Positions 25,595 to 35,356 are shown, counted from the first letter of the stretch. The stretch is DNA of 64,000 bases from an uncultured Lachnospiraceae bacterium (GCA_900315945.1 ONAZ01000006.1:1-64000), one strand, 5' to 3'. Translations and numbers: made by a program. Notes: generated by a model from the letters alone, not told the origin.

Positions 25595-27715
25595 TTACAT
25601 CGATTTCCTTTCAGCAATCTCTGCCATCTTTGCATTATTAAGTCTGGTATCACCTTTAACTCTTGAATAAGATAGATATCCATTCATTCTATCAATCTTA
25701 GTAAGATTCTTAGAGCCACATTTTGGACATACATCCATCTCTAATTCTTCATAACCGCAGTCATCACAATATGCAAGAGACAGATTGACTCCTTCATAGA
25801 ATCCCTTATCCATAGCTCTTCTAACTAATGTCTTAACTGCCTCAACATTATAACTGATTGGATATCTTACATATTGTATCTTGCCACCATTAGATAATTC
25901 CCAGAAACGATTCTCCAAATCTTGCTTCTCAATAGGCGTAATATCCTCAGAGACATGACAATGAAAACTGTTAGAGACATATTCTCTATCAGAGACATTT
26001 TCTATAATACCGTATTTATTTCTAAATTGCTTAACCTGTAAACCACATAGATTCTCTGCAGGAGTACCATAAATAGCATACAGATTGCCATCCTCTTCCT
26101 TAAACTCATTAATTTTATTATTAATATGTTCAAGTACCTCTATGGCAAATTCTCCATCCTCTACTAGAGATTTTCCATTATACAGCTGTTGTAATTCATT
26201 AAATGCTGTAATTCCAAATGAAGCAGTAGCATATTTTAATAAAGGCTTAATCTTATCATGATATTTTAAATGTCCGCCATAAAAACCACCTTCACAGTAT
26301 GCTAGTGGATTTGTAGAAGCTCTCATTTCACCAAGATAAGCATATGTTCTAATATGAAGCCTTCTAATTAGATTAAGATAATAATCAAGAACTTCATAGA
26401 AGTCTTTGCTTTCCTGTCTTGACTTAGCAAGAATCATAGGCAAATGAAGACTAACAACACCAATATTAAATCTACCCACAAAAATAGGTTCATCTTTATC
26501 ATCTGCTGGATTCATTCCACCACGTTCATACCAGGGACTTAAGAATGCACGACAGCCCATTGGGGAAATAATCTTACCATACTTCTTATACATACTAGCA
26601 ATATATCCTTCCCCTGTAAGGGACAACCAATCTGGATACATTGTCTTTCTAGAGCATTCAATCCCTTCTGTAAATACATCTTCAAGAGGCTTGCCTTCAC
26701 CATGTAAATTCTCATCATACAAGAATACAATTTTAGGAAAAAGAACAGGTTTCTTATGTTCTGCTTTACCTTCTCCACCTTTTCTAACTCTAAGACAACA
26801 AATAGAAGCCATCTTAGCAAATCTTGTTGTACCAGTTCCAAGAGTTACTGTAATAAATGGATAATCACCTCTACTTGATGCAACTGTATTGAATTTGTAT
26901 TCCCATCCCTGGAAACCTTGCATAAATTCTCTTTCTACATCCTGATATGCAATTTCCTCTGCCTTCTTCTTATCAAGTCCAAGGGCAATATATTTATCTG
27001 TATGCTTCTTATATGATTTCTCTGCATATCTATCTAAGATAAGATCAGCACTTGGAATTGTGAATCCGCCATACTGTTGACTTGCAGCAGAAAGAACAAT
27101 ATCTCCTATTACATCAAAGGCTGTATCTAATGTCTTTGGCTCGTTGTACCAGAGATTGCCCATTTCAAAACCACCTGTAAGTACAGTCTCAATATCAAAG
27201 AGACAACAATTCATAGTATCTCTTCTTGCTGCCATATCATGAATATAAATATAACCATCACGAATAGCTTGAATTTCCTCAGTTGTAAGGAAAAACTTCT
27301 TATATAATTCTTTATTAAGCTCATTAAAAATAAGACTTCTCTTAGTTGATACAAGGGCAGAATCAGTATTAGAATTCTCTTTATCACCAATATACATTAT
27401 AGATTGGCTCTTAATGTATACTTCATCAAGCATCTGGACAAAGTCCTGCTTATAATTACGATAATCTCTGTAGCTTTTTGCCACCTGAGGATTAACTCTT
27501 TCAAGTGCTCCCTCTACGATGTTATGCATTTGAGCTATCTCAATTTTATCAATATTAAGTTCGCTAACCTTTTCTTCAACGAACTGGCAGATAAACTTTC
27601 TCTCTTCATCTGTAAATTCTATAAGGACACGGCATGCTGATTTATTAACAGCATCTTCTACCTTCTTAACATCAAATTCTTCTAATGCGCCATCTTTCTT
27701 AACAACGTATACCAT
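25595..27715 (-). CDS. nrdD: Anaerobic (class III) ribonucleoside-triphosphate reductase
   Basis: 706 aa. An N-terminal ATP-cone (YVVKKDGALEEFDVKKVEDA) senses ATP/dATP; the central barrel has the typical IHDMAARRDTMNCCLFD stretch; the C-terminus has the zinc site CDDCGY...CPKCGS and the radical glycine in RMNGYLSY. It makes dNTPs without oxygen, consistent with a strict anaerobe. Operon nrdD-nrdG-dut. Candidate NrdR sites lie upstream. Confidence 0.97.
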   Translation of the reverse strand: MVYVVKKDGALEEFDVKKVEDAVNKSACRVLIEFTDEERKFICQFVEEKVSELNIDKIEIAQMHNIVEGALERVNPQVAKSYRDYRNYKQDFVQMLDEVYIKSQSIMYIGDKENSNTDSALVSTKRSLIFNELNKELYKKFFLTTEEIQAIRDGYIYIHDMAARRDTMNCCLFDIETVLTGGFEMGNLWYNEPKTLDTAFDVIGDIVLSAASQQYGGFTIPSADLILDRYAEKSYKKHTDKYIALGLDKKKAEEIAYQDVEREFMQGFQGWEYKFNTVASSRGDYPFITVTLGTGTTRFAKMASICCLRVRKGGEGKAEHKKPVLFPKIVFLYDENLHGEGKPLEDVFTEGIECSRKTMYPDWLSLTGEGYIASMYKKYGKIISPMGCRAFLSPWYERGGMNPADDKDEPIFVGRFNIGVVSLHLPMILAKSRQESKDFYEVLDYYLNLIRRLHIRTYAYLGEMRASTNPLAYCEGGFYGGHLKYHDKIKPLLKYATASFGITAFNELQQLYNGKSLVEDGEFAIEVLEHINNKINEFKEEDGNLYAIYGTPAENLCGLQVKQFRNKYGIIENVSDREYVSNSFHCHVSEDITPIEKQDLENRFWELSNGGKIQYVRYPISYNVEAVKTLVRRAMDKGFYEGVNLSLAYCDDCGYEELEMDVCPKCGSKNLTKIDRMNGYLSYSRVKGDTRLNNAKMAEIAERKSM

Positions 27716-27736
27716 ATTGTTCTCTCCTTATTAGAC

Positions 27737-27772
27737 ACAAAAAACACGAGCACCACATATTGTGCTCGTGTT
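27737..27772 (-). terminator. Intrinsic terminator between plsY and nrdD
   Basis: Perfect 11-bp stem AACACGAGCAC/GTGCTCGTGTT with an 8-nt loop, followed by a T-run on the minus strand, 22 bp after plsY. Confidence 0.85.
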
Positions 27773-27797
27773 AATTTTATCACGCAACATATTGCTA
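27750..27797. promoter_or_regulatory. Candidate pair of NrdR boxes upstream of nrdD
   Basis: On the minus strand GCACAATATGTGGTGC (27750-27765) and TAGCAATATGTTGCGT (27782-27797) both resemble the NrdR consensus ACACWATATNTNGTGT. Their centres are 32 bp apart, three helical turns, the spacing usual for paired NrdR boxes. The first lies inside the terminator hairpin, the second overlaps the plsY stop codon. Confidence 0.4.
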
Positions 27798-28490
27798 GTC
27801 AACATTTTTCTTTTTGCCTGAGCCGAATGAAAGTTTATTCTCATTATGATTAATTAGTCGTACAATATTGCTTCTATGTTGGAAAATTGCAAGTGCTGTT
27901 GCAAGAAGCATTACAATATATATTTCAATCAAATATTCATCAGGAAAAGATAACCATGGGAAGAAATCAATTCTAAGCCATCCCATTTGTCCAAACAAAA
28001 CTACACATACTCCATATGTTATAGATCCAATAATTGAACCAAGAGATACGTATTTTGTTGTAAGTGCAATTAATAGAAAAATCGCAAGTGATATTGCAAA
28101 AATTTTAGGAAACATAATTGACACAAGTCCCGCAGAACAGGCAATTCCCTTTCCACCTTTAAACTTAAGAAATACAGGGAAGTTATGACCTAGTATTGTA
28201 CCAATTCCTGCATATATCATATATATTCCAATATAATCGACATGATTTCTAAATATGAAATACACAATAAACATTGCTACTACACATTTTAGATAATCAA
28301 CAATAAAAGTTATAATTCCAGCCTTCTTACCAAGTGTTCGCATAGTGTTAGTCATACCAACACCACCGCTTCCTTCTTTCTGAATATCAACATTATTAGC
28401 CTTACCAAGGAAATATCCTGTAGTAAAATTACCTAGTAAATACCCAATAACTACGGCTACTATTCTAATTACTATTTGATCAGTCATCAT
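27795..28490 (-). CDS. plsY: Glycerol-3-phosphate acyltransferase PlsY
   Basis: 231 aa with about six hydrophobic segments. Signatures: GYLLGNFTTGYFLGK, GSGGVGMTNTMRTLGKKAG (phosphate loop), GHNFPVFLKFKGGKGIA and the third loop later. It transfers an acyl group from acyl-phosphate to glycerol-3-phosphate, the first step of phospholipid synthesis. Two adjacent ATGs (28490 and 28487) are possible starts behind AAGGGAG. Overlaps the end of der by 8-11 bp. Confidence 0.95.
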   Translation of the reverse strand: MMTDQIVIRIVAVVIGYLLGNFTTGYFLGKANNVDIQKEGSGGVGMTNTMRTLGKKAGIITFIVDYLKCVVAMFIVYFIFRNHVDYIGIYMIYAGIGTILGHNFPVFLKFKGGKGIACSAGLVSIMFPKIFAISLAIFLLIALTTKYVSLGSIIGSITYGVCVVLFGQMGWLRIDFFPWLSFPDEYLIEIYIVMLLATALAIFQHRSNIVRLINHNENKLSFGSGKKKNVD

Positions 28491-29802
28491 TACGCTCCCT
28501 TATTATAAACTTAAGAGATGTTCCTTCAAATCCAAAGGATTCCCTTATTCTATTCTCCAGATATCTTACATATGAAAAATGCATAAGTTTTTTGTCATTA
28601 ACAAAAATAACGAAAGTTGGTGGCTTAACAGCAACTTGTGTTGCATAGAATATCTTAAGCCTTCTTCCTTTATCTGATGGTGGCTCATGCATTGCTACTG
28701 CTTCAAAAACTATTTCATTAAGAACTCCTGTTGCAACTCGCATAGAATTATTAGCGAGCACAACATCTATCATATCATATATCTTAGGTAGTCTCTGACC
28801 TGTCAAAGCAGATATATATATTATTGACGCATATGGCATAAACGACAGTATGCTTCTTATATTCTCACTGAATTTATTAACTGTCTTATTATCTTTCTCA
28901 ATTGCATCCCATTTATTTACAGCAATAATAATACCTTTACCACGCTCGTGAGCTATACCAGCAATTTTAGCATCCTGTTCTGTAACACCTTCTTTAGCAT
29001 CAATCATAATAATAACAACATCTGATTTCTCCACAGCAGTTACAGCTCTAATAATTGAGAATCGCTCTAGTTCTTCTTTAATCTTAGACTTTCTTCTTAT
29101 ACCAGCAGTATCAATAAAGATATATTCTCTACCATCATACTTTACTCTTGTATCAACAGCATCTCTTGTGGTTCCAGCAATATCGGATACAATAACTCTG
29201 TCTTTACCACATAATTTATTAACAAGAGATGATTTTCCTACATTAGGCTTACCAACAATTGCTATCTTAGGTGTCTCATCTTCTTCATCTGATTCTTCCT
29301 GTTCTGGAAAATGTGATATTACTTCATCAAGCATATCACCAAGCCCAAGTCTAGAAGATGCAGAGATAGGATGTGGTTCTCCAATTCCCAGATTATAGAA
29401 TTCATATACATCTGGCATGTATTTATCAAAATCATCTACTTTGTTAACCACCAGTACAATAGGCTTATTAGAACGTCTTAGCATATCACATACTTTAGAA
29501 TCAGCATCAACAAGCCCTTGTCTTACGTCTGTCATAAACATAATAACATCAGCTGTATCAATAGCAATTTGTGCTTGTTCGCGCATTTGCGATAAAATAA
29601 TATCATTAGAATCAGGTTCTATACCACCTGTATCAATTAATGTAAATTCTATATTAAGCCAATTAATATCTGCATAAATTCTGTCTCGTGTAACGCCGGG
29701 TGTATCTTTTACAATTGATATTCTCTCTCCACATAGAGAATTAAACAAAGTTGACTTGCCTACATTAGGTCGTCCCACCACAGCAACCACTGGTTTACTC
29801 AT
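28480..29802 (-). CDS. der: Ribosome biogenesis GTPase Der (EngA)
   Basis: 440 aa with two consecutive GTPase domains: GRPNVGKSTL, DTPGVTRD, DTGG and NKVD in the first; GKPNVGKSSL, DIAGTTRD, DTAG and NKWD in the second (from about 180); then a C-terminal KH-like domain. Tandem G domains are unique to Der, which acts in 50S assembly. Followed directly by plsY. Confidence 0.98.
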   Translation of the reverse strand: MSKPVVAVVGRPNVGKSTLFNSLCGERISIVKDTPGVTRDRIYADINWLNIEFTLIDTGGIEPDSNDIILSQMREQAQIAIDTADVIMFMTDVRQGLVDADSKVCDMLRRSNKPIVLVVNKVDDFDKYMPDVYEFYNLGIGEPHPISASSRLGLGDMLDEVISHFPEQEESDEEDETPKIAIVGKPNVGKSSLVNKLCGKDRVIVSDIAGTTRDAVDTRVKYDGREYIFIDTAGIRRKSKIKEELERFSIIRAVTAVEKSDVVIIMIDAKEGVTEQDAKIAGIAHERGKGIIIAVNKWDAIEKDNKTVNKFSENIRSILSFMPYASIIYISALTGQRLPKIYDMIDVVLANNSMRVATGVLNEIVFEAVAMHEPPSDKGRRLKIFYATQVAVKPPTFVIFVNDKKLMHFSYVRYLENRIRESFGFEGTSLKFIIRERNDD

Positions 29803-29812
29803 GTTTTACTCC

Positions 29813-30193
29813 TTACTGAACATAAAAAAATGCATTTTTAATCCAATTGATATTATCACCATCAATTGTTACTATATCAAAACGCATTGGTTGACTCATA
29901 CTTATATTATGTTGTTTTACAAATCCCATAGCAACTTTACTTATATTCTTTCTTTTACGATAATCTACTGCTTCAATTGCGCTGCCACTAGATTCATTCT
30001 TTCTATATTTTACCTCACAAAAGCATAGATATTTTACTAAATTTCCGCCTTCAAATTCATTATCATAGTATATTATATCTATTTCCCCAGTTTTATGAAA
30101 ATGATAATTACACTTAATAACATCTACGCCTTTACTAACAAGGTATTCTTTAGCTTTATTCTCGTATGCTGATCCTACTGCGCGTTTATTCAA
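29813..30193 (-). CDS. YraN family (UPF0102) protein
   Basis: About 126 aa if it starts at the TTG at 30193 (AAAGGA 8 nt upstream), giving the family-typical beginning (M)NKRAVGSAYENKAKEYL. An ATG at 30217 is the alternative and would overlap the FlhB-like gene by 11 bp with no good ribosome site. The fold is a Holliday-junction-resolvase-like PD-(D/E)XK nuclease: GEIDIIYYD and FCEVKYRK carry the D and E-x-K residues. Function in vivo is unknown. Confidence 0.85.
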   Translation of the reverse strand: MNKRAVGSAYENKAKEYLVSKGVDVIKCNYHFHKTGEIDIIYYDNEFEGGNLVKYLCFCEVKYRKNESSGSAIEAVDYRKRKNISKVAMGFVKQHNISMSQPMRFDIVTIDGDNINWIKNAFFYVQ

Positions 30194-30206
30194 TTTTTTA
30201 TTCCTT

Positions 30207-30521
30207 TCAATATCCATCAAGTTTTGCTTTGACTTTATCCATTCCATCAACAAAGAGCAGAATCTCAGCTACTACTTCATACAGCTCAGGTGGTATTGCA
30301 TCACCTATATCAAGTTTAGATAATGTATCTGCCAGTTTATTGTCTTTATAAAAAGGAACATCATTCTCTTTTGCTTTCTCAATTATTTTATCTGCAACAG
30401 CTCCTTTTCCAGATGCCAGAATCTTAGGAGCAACATCACCTGGTTCAAAAGCTAAAGCAACAGCAGTTTTATCTTTATCAATTTTATCAAATTCTTTAGG
30501 TTTCCAATTCTTCTCAGGCAT
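30207..30521 (-). CDS. FlhB C-terminal domain-like protein (YlqH/FhlB type)
   Basis: 104 aa from the ATG at 30521 (GGAG 6 nt upstream). It matches the cytoplasmic switch domain of the flagellar export protein FlhB without its membrane part: VALAFEPGDVAPKILASGKG, IIEKAKENDVPFYKD, LSKLDIGDAIPPELYEVVAEIL. The self-cleavage NPTH motif of FlhB is absent. In B. subtilis the same gene (ylqH) follows ylqG and rnhB, as here. Probably linked to flagellar export substrate switching, by inference. Confidence 0.85.
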   Translation of the reverse strand: MPEKNWKPKEFDKIDKDKTAVALAFEPGDVAPKILASGKGAVADKIIEKAKENDVPFYKDNKLADTLSKLDIGDAIPPELYEVVAEILLFVDGMDKVKAKLDGY

Positions 30522-30537
30522 AGATAACTCCAAACAT

Positions 30538-32409
30538 TTAAGCTCTTACATCAAAAGAATATCTTGATACAGGACTTGTAGTACCTCCACTTTTATGAGT
30601 AAGAAAATCTTCTACTAGATTAACATTTTTTTCTTCATTTTCAACACTAATATTACAATTGTATCCTTTGTTTTCAATTTTCTTACGAAGGATATCAATA
30701 TTGTTCATTATTAGTTCGTAGCTTCTATCATCTTCCATATAGAATTTGGTATCCACATTTCTATTATGAAGTTTTACAGAAATATCTGTTGAACCAAGAT
30801 GGTCCATATCGAAATGAAGAAATGCACTAATTTCATCATCTTCTGATTTGCTTTGTTTATTTCTATATACAAATAACTCAGAATTAGTATTCTGACTAGA
30901 CATTCTAATTGGAAGTTGAACATATGTAAAAGTCTGATTAACCTGATTCATAAATTCAATATTACTTCTAATTTCTGCCGTAGCTTTCGTAACACTACTA
31001 TTAGCTTTGCTAATTTGTGCTGTGACTTGTTCAAGCTGTCTCATACTAAGCTCTAACTTTTCATATAAGGCTTTAACAGGATCTTTTTTTGCAACATCAG
31101 ATGGATCTAGTGTCCATTGTTGCTCAGTCATATTATTAATTAATGCTTTATATGAATCACTTGCAAAGAGATTCTTTATAAAAGGTTTTGATACATTAAC
31201 ATTTTCAATATAATCAGCAAAGTTTCTCATGAATTCTGTTACATTAGCTTTTGGATTAAGATTACCATTTTCATCAATCAGCTTCGTATTATTATTAAGA
31301 AATGTTGTATCATTCTTAATCATCTCATTTAAAGCTTTGTATTGTGCTTCTGTCAAAGTATTACCTATAGTATTTCTAGGGAAAGTATCCTGGTTATATT
31401 CTAGTTTTATATTAGATGTAATTTCTCGATTTATAGTACCTTGATTAGGCTGATTGTTTTCATTTGTAATAGCATTATTGCCATTTACGGAAGGGTTAAC
31501 ACTTTCATTAGAATTATTATTAACCTGTTGTATAAATGAATCTATCCCCTTATCAATACTTAATCCTTGTGGTTCATTTAAGGTGACATTAGCTGTCTGC
31601 AAAGCATTACTCGATACTGCTTTAGAAGAATCCGGGGCATTAGAATTTGCTATTACTTCACCCTTACTATTAACAGCCTGATTAGCTATTTCATTTACTT
31701 CAACTGCAGAGTCAGAAGTAGATACTGCTTCCTGAGACAAGATATCAATAATATTCTTGTTAAGCATAGTTGCTTCTGAATAACTTAACTCTTCAGATGA
31801 AAGCATAGAAGGAATTGAATTAGACAAATCAGAAATCATATTCATTACAGAAGCCTGATTAGCTTTATAATTCTCAAATTGAGCAGCCATATCCGGTGTA
31901 ACATCCATTCCAAGCTTAGTCATTTGGATAATAGTTGATACATCTATATTATTATTACTGTTAACAAGTCTGGCCATATTATTTAATGAATTAGAGTCAA
32001 TTGGCAATTGTTCTCTCATCATATTATTAACCATATTAACATTTCTCTCATTAACAGCAAGATTTGCAGAATCAAGTGCGTTAAGGAGAGTTGGATTGTT
32101 CATAGCATTATTGGAAACTGGCTTAATCTGAATAGTTTGACCATCATTAGATTTTACTTGAAAAAAGACGGATTGACCTTGTTCTAATAGAATATCTTTG
32201 GTCAAAGTAGCAGTTATATTCTGTCCACTACTAAGGCCAAGTATTACAGTATTACCTTTTATAGAATTAACAGTCCCTTCAAAGACCTGTCCAGCAGTGA
32301 GTTTTGATACAGTAGATACTAGCTGTTCTACTCCCTGGGATTTCGTAGATATCTCATTGCCTGTTGCTAAGTTGTTATTGTATTGATTAACAAGATCAGA
32401 TATCTGCAT
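30538..32409 (-). CDS. FliK-like/YlqG-like large hydrophilic protein
   Basis: 623 aa, no signal peptide or membrane segment, rich in Asn, Ser and Gln. The first about 110 residues look like a small beta-domain (FEGTVNSIKGNTVILGLSSGQNI, QSVFFQVKSNDGQTIQI). A long, low-complexity middle follows, and the last about 160 residues (FLHFDMDHLGSTDISVKLHN, NIDILRKKIENKGYNCNISV) resemble the C-terminal domain of flagellar hook-length control protein FliK. The position next to an FlhB-like gene, the known FliK partner, supports a role in export switching. In B. subtilis the positional counterpart is YlqG, of unknown function. Confidence 0.65.
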   Translation of the reverse strand: MQISDLVNQYNNNLATGNEISTKSQGVEQLVSTVSKLTAGQVFEGTVNSIKGNTVILGLSSGQNITATLTKDILLEQGQSVFFQVKSNDGQTIQIKPVSNNAMNNPTLLNALDSANLAVNERNVNMVNNMMREQLPIDSNSLNNMARLVNSNNNIDVSTIIQMTKLGMDVTPDMAAQFENYKANQASVMNMISDLSNSIPSMLSSEELSYSEATMLNKNIIDILSQEAVSTSDSAVEVNEIANQAVNSKGEVIANSNAPDSSKAVSSNALQTANVTLNEPQGLSIDKGIDSFIQQVNNNSNESVNPSVNGNNAITNENNQPNQGTINREITSNIKLEYNQDTFPRNTIGNTLTEAQYKALNEMIKNDTTFLNNNTKLIDENGNLNPKANVTEFMRNFADYIENVNVSKPFIKNLFASDSYKALINNMTEQQWTLDPSDVAKKDPVKALYEKLELSMRQLEQVTAQISKANSSVTKATAEIRSNIEFMNQVNQTFTYVQLPIRMSSQNTNSELFVYRNKQSKSEDDEISAFLHFDMDHLGSTDISVKLHNRNVDTKFYMEDDRSYELIMNNIDILRKKIENKGYNCNISVENEEKNVNLVEDFLTHKSGGTTSPVSRYSFDVRA

Positions 32410-32421
32410 AATATGTCCTCG

Positions 32422-33183
32422 CTAGAAATTTCTAATAAATTTATCACGATGAATAGGTGTCTTGCCAAGAGTCTTAAGAGCACTTATATGTTCTTTAGTT
32501 CCATATCCCTTATTGTCCTTAAATCCGTATCCAGGATATTTCTCATCAAGTTCCGCCATCATTCTATCTCTAGTTACTTTGGCAATAATAGATGCTGCAG
32601 CAATTGATATTGATTTGGCATCACCTTTCACAATTGGAACCTGTTTAATCGTAACATCAGGTATCTTTACTGCATCAACAAGTAACAAATCAGGCTTAAC
32701 TTCTAACTTGTCAATAGCCTGTCTCATAGCTTCATGAACTGACAAAGATATATTATCAGTCTCATTAATCGAATCTACATCAACAATTCCCGTAGATACA
32801 GCAACAGCTTTATCCATTATTTCATCATATAACTCTTCTCTTCTTTTTTCGGATAATTTCTTAGAATCATTTATATAGTAAATTATACAATCTTTCGGTA
32901 GAATAACAGCGCCTGCCACTGTTGGTCCTGCAAGGGGGCCTCTTCCCACTTCATCTATTCCACATATGTATTCATAGTCAGAATACTTTTTCTCAAACTC
33001 AGTCATCTTAAGAACACGTGCTCTCTCATTCTGAAGTTTCATGATTTTCTTCTGAGCCTGACTTATAATCTTAGATACACCAGGTCTTCCATCCTTAATA
33101 TATTCTTCAATAAAAGCCGGAAGCATATTATCTGATGTTCCTTTATATTCGTCTTGAATTTGTTTTATGGTTTTATCACTCAT
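32422..33183 (-). CDS. rnhB: Ribonuclease HII
   Basis: 253 aa. ICGIDEVGRGPLAGPTVAGAVIL (first aspartate and glutamate; quoted in part), KKLSEKRRE and LLVDAVKIP with further active-site acids. The N-terminal about 70-residue helical extension matches the B. subtilis enzyme. It removes ribonucleotides from DNA and RNA primers. Located in the conserved rplS-rbgA-rnhB order. Confidence 0.97.
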   Translation of the reverse strand: MSDKTIKQIQDEYKGTSDNMLPAFIEEYIKDGRPGVSKIISQAQKKIMKLQNERARVLKMTEFEKKYSDYEYICGIDEVGRGPLAGPTVAGAVILPKDCIIYYINDSKKLSEKRREELYDEIMDKAVAVSTGIVDVDSINETDNISLSVHEAMRQAIDKLEVKPDLLLVDAVKIPDVTIKQVPIVKGDAKSISIAAASIIAKVTRDRMMAELDEKYPGYGFKDNKGYGTKEHISALKTLGKTPIHRDKFIRNF

Positions 33184-33200
33184 TTATTATCAACCCTTTA

Positions 33201-33869
33201 TTATTTATCAGTCAGTCCACATATCTTATCAAATGGATAGATTCTACATAGAGCTCTTCCAGTAAAATGTGACCCTTTAATAGGACCCACATTACTAAAT
33301 CGACTATCACTAGAGTTATTACGATTATCACCCATTACGAAGTATTCATCATCCCCTAGTACAAGTGGTTCTGCCGCAATTCCAGGATTACTAATTCTAG
33401 CAAGTCCATAATCCTCATCAAGCTTAACACCATTTATAAATATATTGCCATCATAATCAATATAAACTGTCTCTCCAGGAAGACCTATTATCCTCTTAAT
33501 ATAATATGTCTTGCCAAAGAAAGAATCAGAAGATCCTGGTCCTTCATAAGGGAAAACTACAATATCAAATCTTTCCGGATCCCATATTCTATATGTAAGT
33601 TTATCTACAATAAGGTTATCTCCATCACTAAGTGTCGCTTCCATAGAAGAACCACTTACTCTTGTTCTCTGTCCAAGGAAATGAAGAATACAAAATGTAA
33701 TTAAAAATATTGCAAGAATATATAATAAAAATTTTATTACATCTGTTTTTGTAATCTTTTCCTTCTTAGTATTATTATCCTTTGTTTCATTTTCTGATGT
33801 TAGATTCTTATCTAAATCATTATCATTATTTGAATTCTTGTTATATAGAATATCTTCTTTTCTAGACAT
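33201..33869 (-). CDS. lepB: Type I signal peptidase
   Basis: 222 aa from the ATG at 33869; the GTG three codons earlier overlaps the ribosome site. A charged Asn/Lys-rich N-terminus leads to one TM helix (about 45-65), then the catalytic serine in VSGSSMEATL and lysine in YYIKRIIGLPGE, and GDNRNNSSDSR. It cleaves Sec and Tat signal peptides on the outer face of the membrane. A paralogue lies 0.9 kb away on the other side of rbgA. Confidence 0.95.
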   Translation of the reverse strand: MSRKEDILYNKNSNNDNDLDKNLTSENETKDNNTKKEKITKTDVIKFLLYILAIFLITFCILHFLGQRTRVSGSSMEATLSDGDNLIVDKLTYRIWDPERFDIVVFPYEGPGSSDSFFGKTYYIKRIIGLPGETVYIDYDGNIFINGVKLDEDYGLARISNPGIAAEPLVLGDDEYFVMGDNRNNSSDSRFSNVGPIKGSHFTGRALCRIYPFDKICGLTDK

Positions 33870-33888
33870 TTTTACCACTACCTTTGCA

Positions 33889-34722
33889 TTATTCTAATGT
33901 AATTCTTCCTATTGTACCACTTCTAAATTCATCAATAATCAAATTATAAACCTTATTATAGTCTATCTCTTGACCTTTTTTTATACAATTTCTTTTGTTA
34001 GCAATTTCTGTAACAATATCATTTATATCATTACTCTCGCACACCTCATATCTTTTGTTAATAAGTCCTTCATAATTATCTCGTATGTATTCAATAATTC
34101 CAACAGCAATCTCAGAATTATCAAGTATATTATCATTCATAGAACCGATACATGCTAGATTAAAACCAACCTGTCTATCTTCGAATTTCGGCCACAGAAT
34201 TCCTGGTGTATCTAGTAACTCAATGGATCTATTAAGTCTAATCCATTGTTTTCCTTTAGTAACTCCCGGCTTATTACCAGTCTTAGTTGCTGCTTTGCCT
34301 GCATATGAATTAATAAAGGTTGATTTTCCAACATTAGGAATTCCTACAACCATAGCACGAATTGGTCTATTTTTTATTCCACGCTTTCTGTCTCTTTCAC
34401 GTTTCTTTTCACATGCTTTTTCTATAATCTTACTTACTTCTTTAATGGAATTTTTCTTTCTAGAATCAATTGCTATTACATAGAAACCTTTTTCTTTGAA
34501 ATATTCCATCCATTCTTTTGTCTTATCTGAATCAGCAAGATCACTTTTATTAAGAATGACAAGTCTCGATTTATTATTAGCAAGACTATCTATATCAGGA
34601 TTCCTAGAACTATTAGGAATTCTAGCATCAACTAATTCTATAACTATATCTATTAATTTTATATCTTCTTTCATCTGACGAATAGCCTTCGTCATATGAC
34701 CAGGATACCATTGATAATCCAT
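33889..34722 (-). CDS. rbgA: Ribosome biogenesis GTPase YlqF/RbgA
   Basis: 277 aa. Circularly permuted GTPase: NKSD (G4) near residue 58 comes before GIPNVGKSTF (G1) near 127 and DTPG (G3) near 175. The start MDYQWYPGHMTKA is the family signature. Needed for late 50S subunit assembly. Confidence 0.97.
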   Translation of the reverse strand: MDYQWYPGHMTKAIRQMKEDIKLIDIVIELVDARIPNSSRNPDIDSLANNKSRLVILNKSDLADSDKTKEWMEYFKEKGFYVIAIDSRKKNSIKEVSKIIEKACEKKRERDRKRGIKNRPIRAMVVGIPNVGKSTFINSYAGKAATKTGNKPGVTKGKQWIRLNRSIELLDTPGILWPKFEDRQVGFNLACIGSMNDNILDNSEIAVGIIEYIRDNYEGLINKRYEVCESNDINDIVTEIANKRNCIKKGQEIDYNKVYNLIIDEFRSGTIGRITLE

Positions 34723-34732
34723 AATAATTTCC

Positions 34733-35356
34733 TTAATTTACAATACCGAAATCACCAAATGAGGTCTTAAACCACACTTTTCCTTTGATCTGCTCCTTAC
34801 TAATTACACCTATACTTGGATAACGTGAGTCCTCACTATTATTCCTATTATCCCCTAGAACAAAATACTCATCATTTCCAAGAGTTAATTCTGATTCCAC
34901 TATTCCCTTATATGTAATAGCTTCAGTATCAGCAACATCATCGTATTTCTCACCATTTACATATAATCTACCACTTTTTATAGTGATCTTATCACCAGGA
35001 ACTCCCACTATTCTCTTAACATATGTTGTGTCCTGTTCATTAGATAATGACTCGAAGGCAACAATATGATTATGACTAGGTTTGAAAATAAGATAACTTC
35101 CTCTGTTAATAAGCAAATTAGTATTATCTTCAATAGTTGGTTTCATAGAAACACCGGCCATCTTAACACTTGTGAAAAATGTAAATACTAAAAGGAAAGA
35201 TAAAAGAACAACTAATACTATAATACCAACATTAATTGCTATAGTTTGTAATTCTTTAATCTTAAACCTTCTACGTCTACGTTGAAAATTAAGACCTCTC
35301 GAAAATCTATGTTCAAAAAAATTCTTTATTTTGTCAATTAAATCTCTAAACCACAT
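34733..35356 (-). CDS. lepB: Second type I signal peptidase
   Basis: 207 aa from the ATG at 35356 (GGAGAG upstream). A basic N-terminus (RRRRRFKIK), one TM helix (about 48-70), catalytic serine in MAGVSMKPTI, lysine in TYVKRIVGVPGD and GDNRNNSEDSRYP. Closely related to the 33201-33869 enzyme but with a different N-terminus, so probably an old duplication with divided substrate range. Confidence 0.95.
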   Translation of the reverse strand: MWFRDLIDKIKNFFEHRFSRGLNFQRRRRRFKIKELQTIAINVGIIVLVVLLSFLLVFTFFTSVKMAGVSMKPTIEDNTNLLINRGSYLIFKPSHNHIVAFESLSNEQDTTYVKRIVGVPGDKITIKSGRLYVNGEKYDDVADTEAITYKGIVESELTLGNDEYFVLGDNRNNSEDSRYPSIGVISKEQIKGKVWFKTSFGDFGIVN

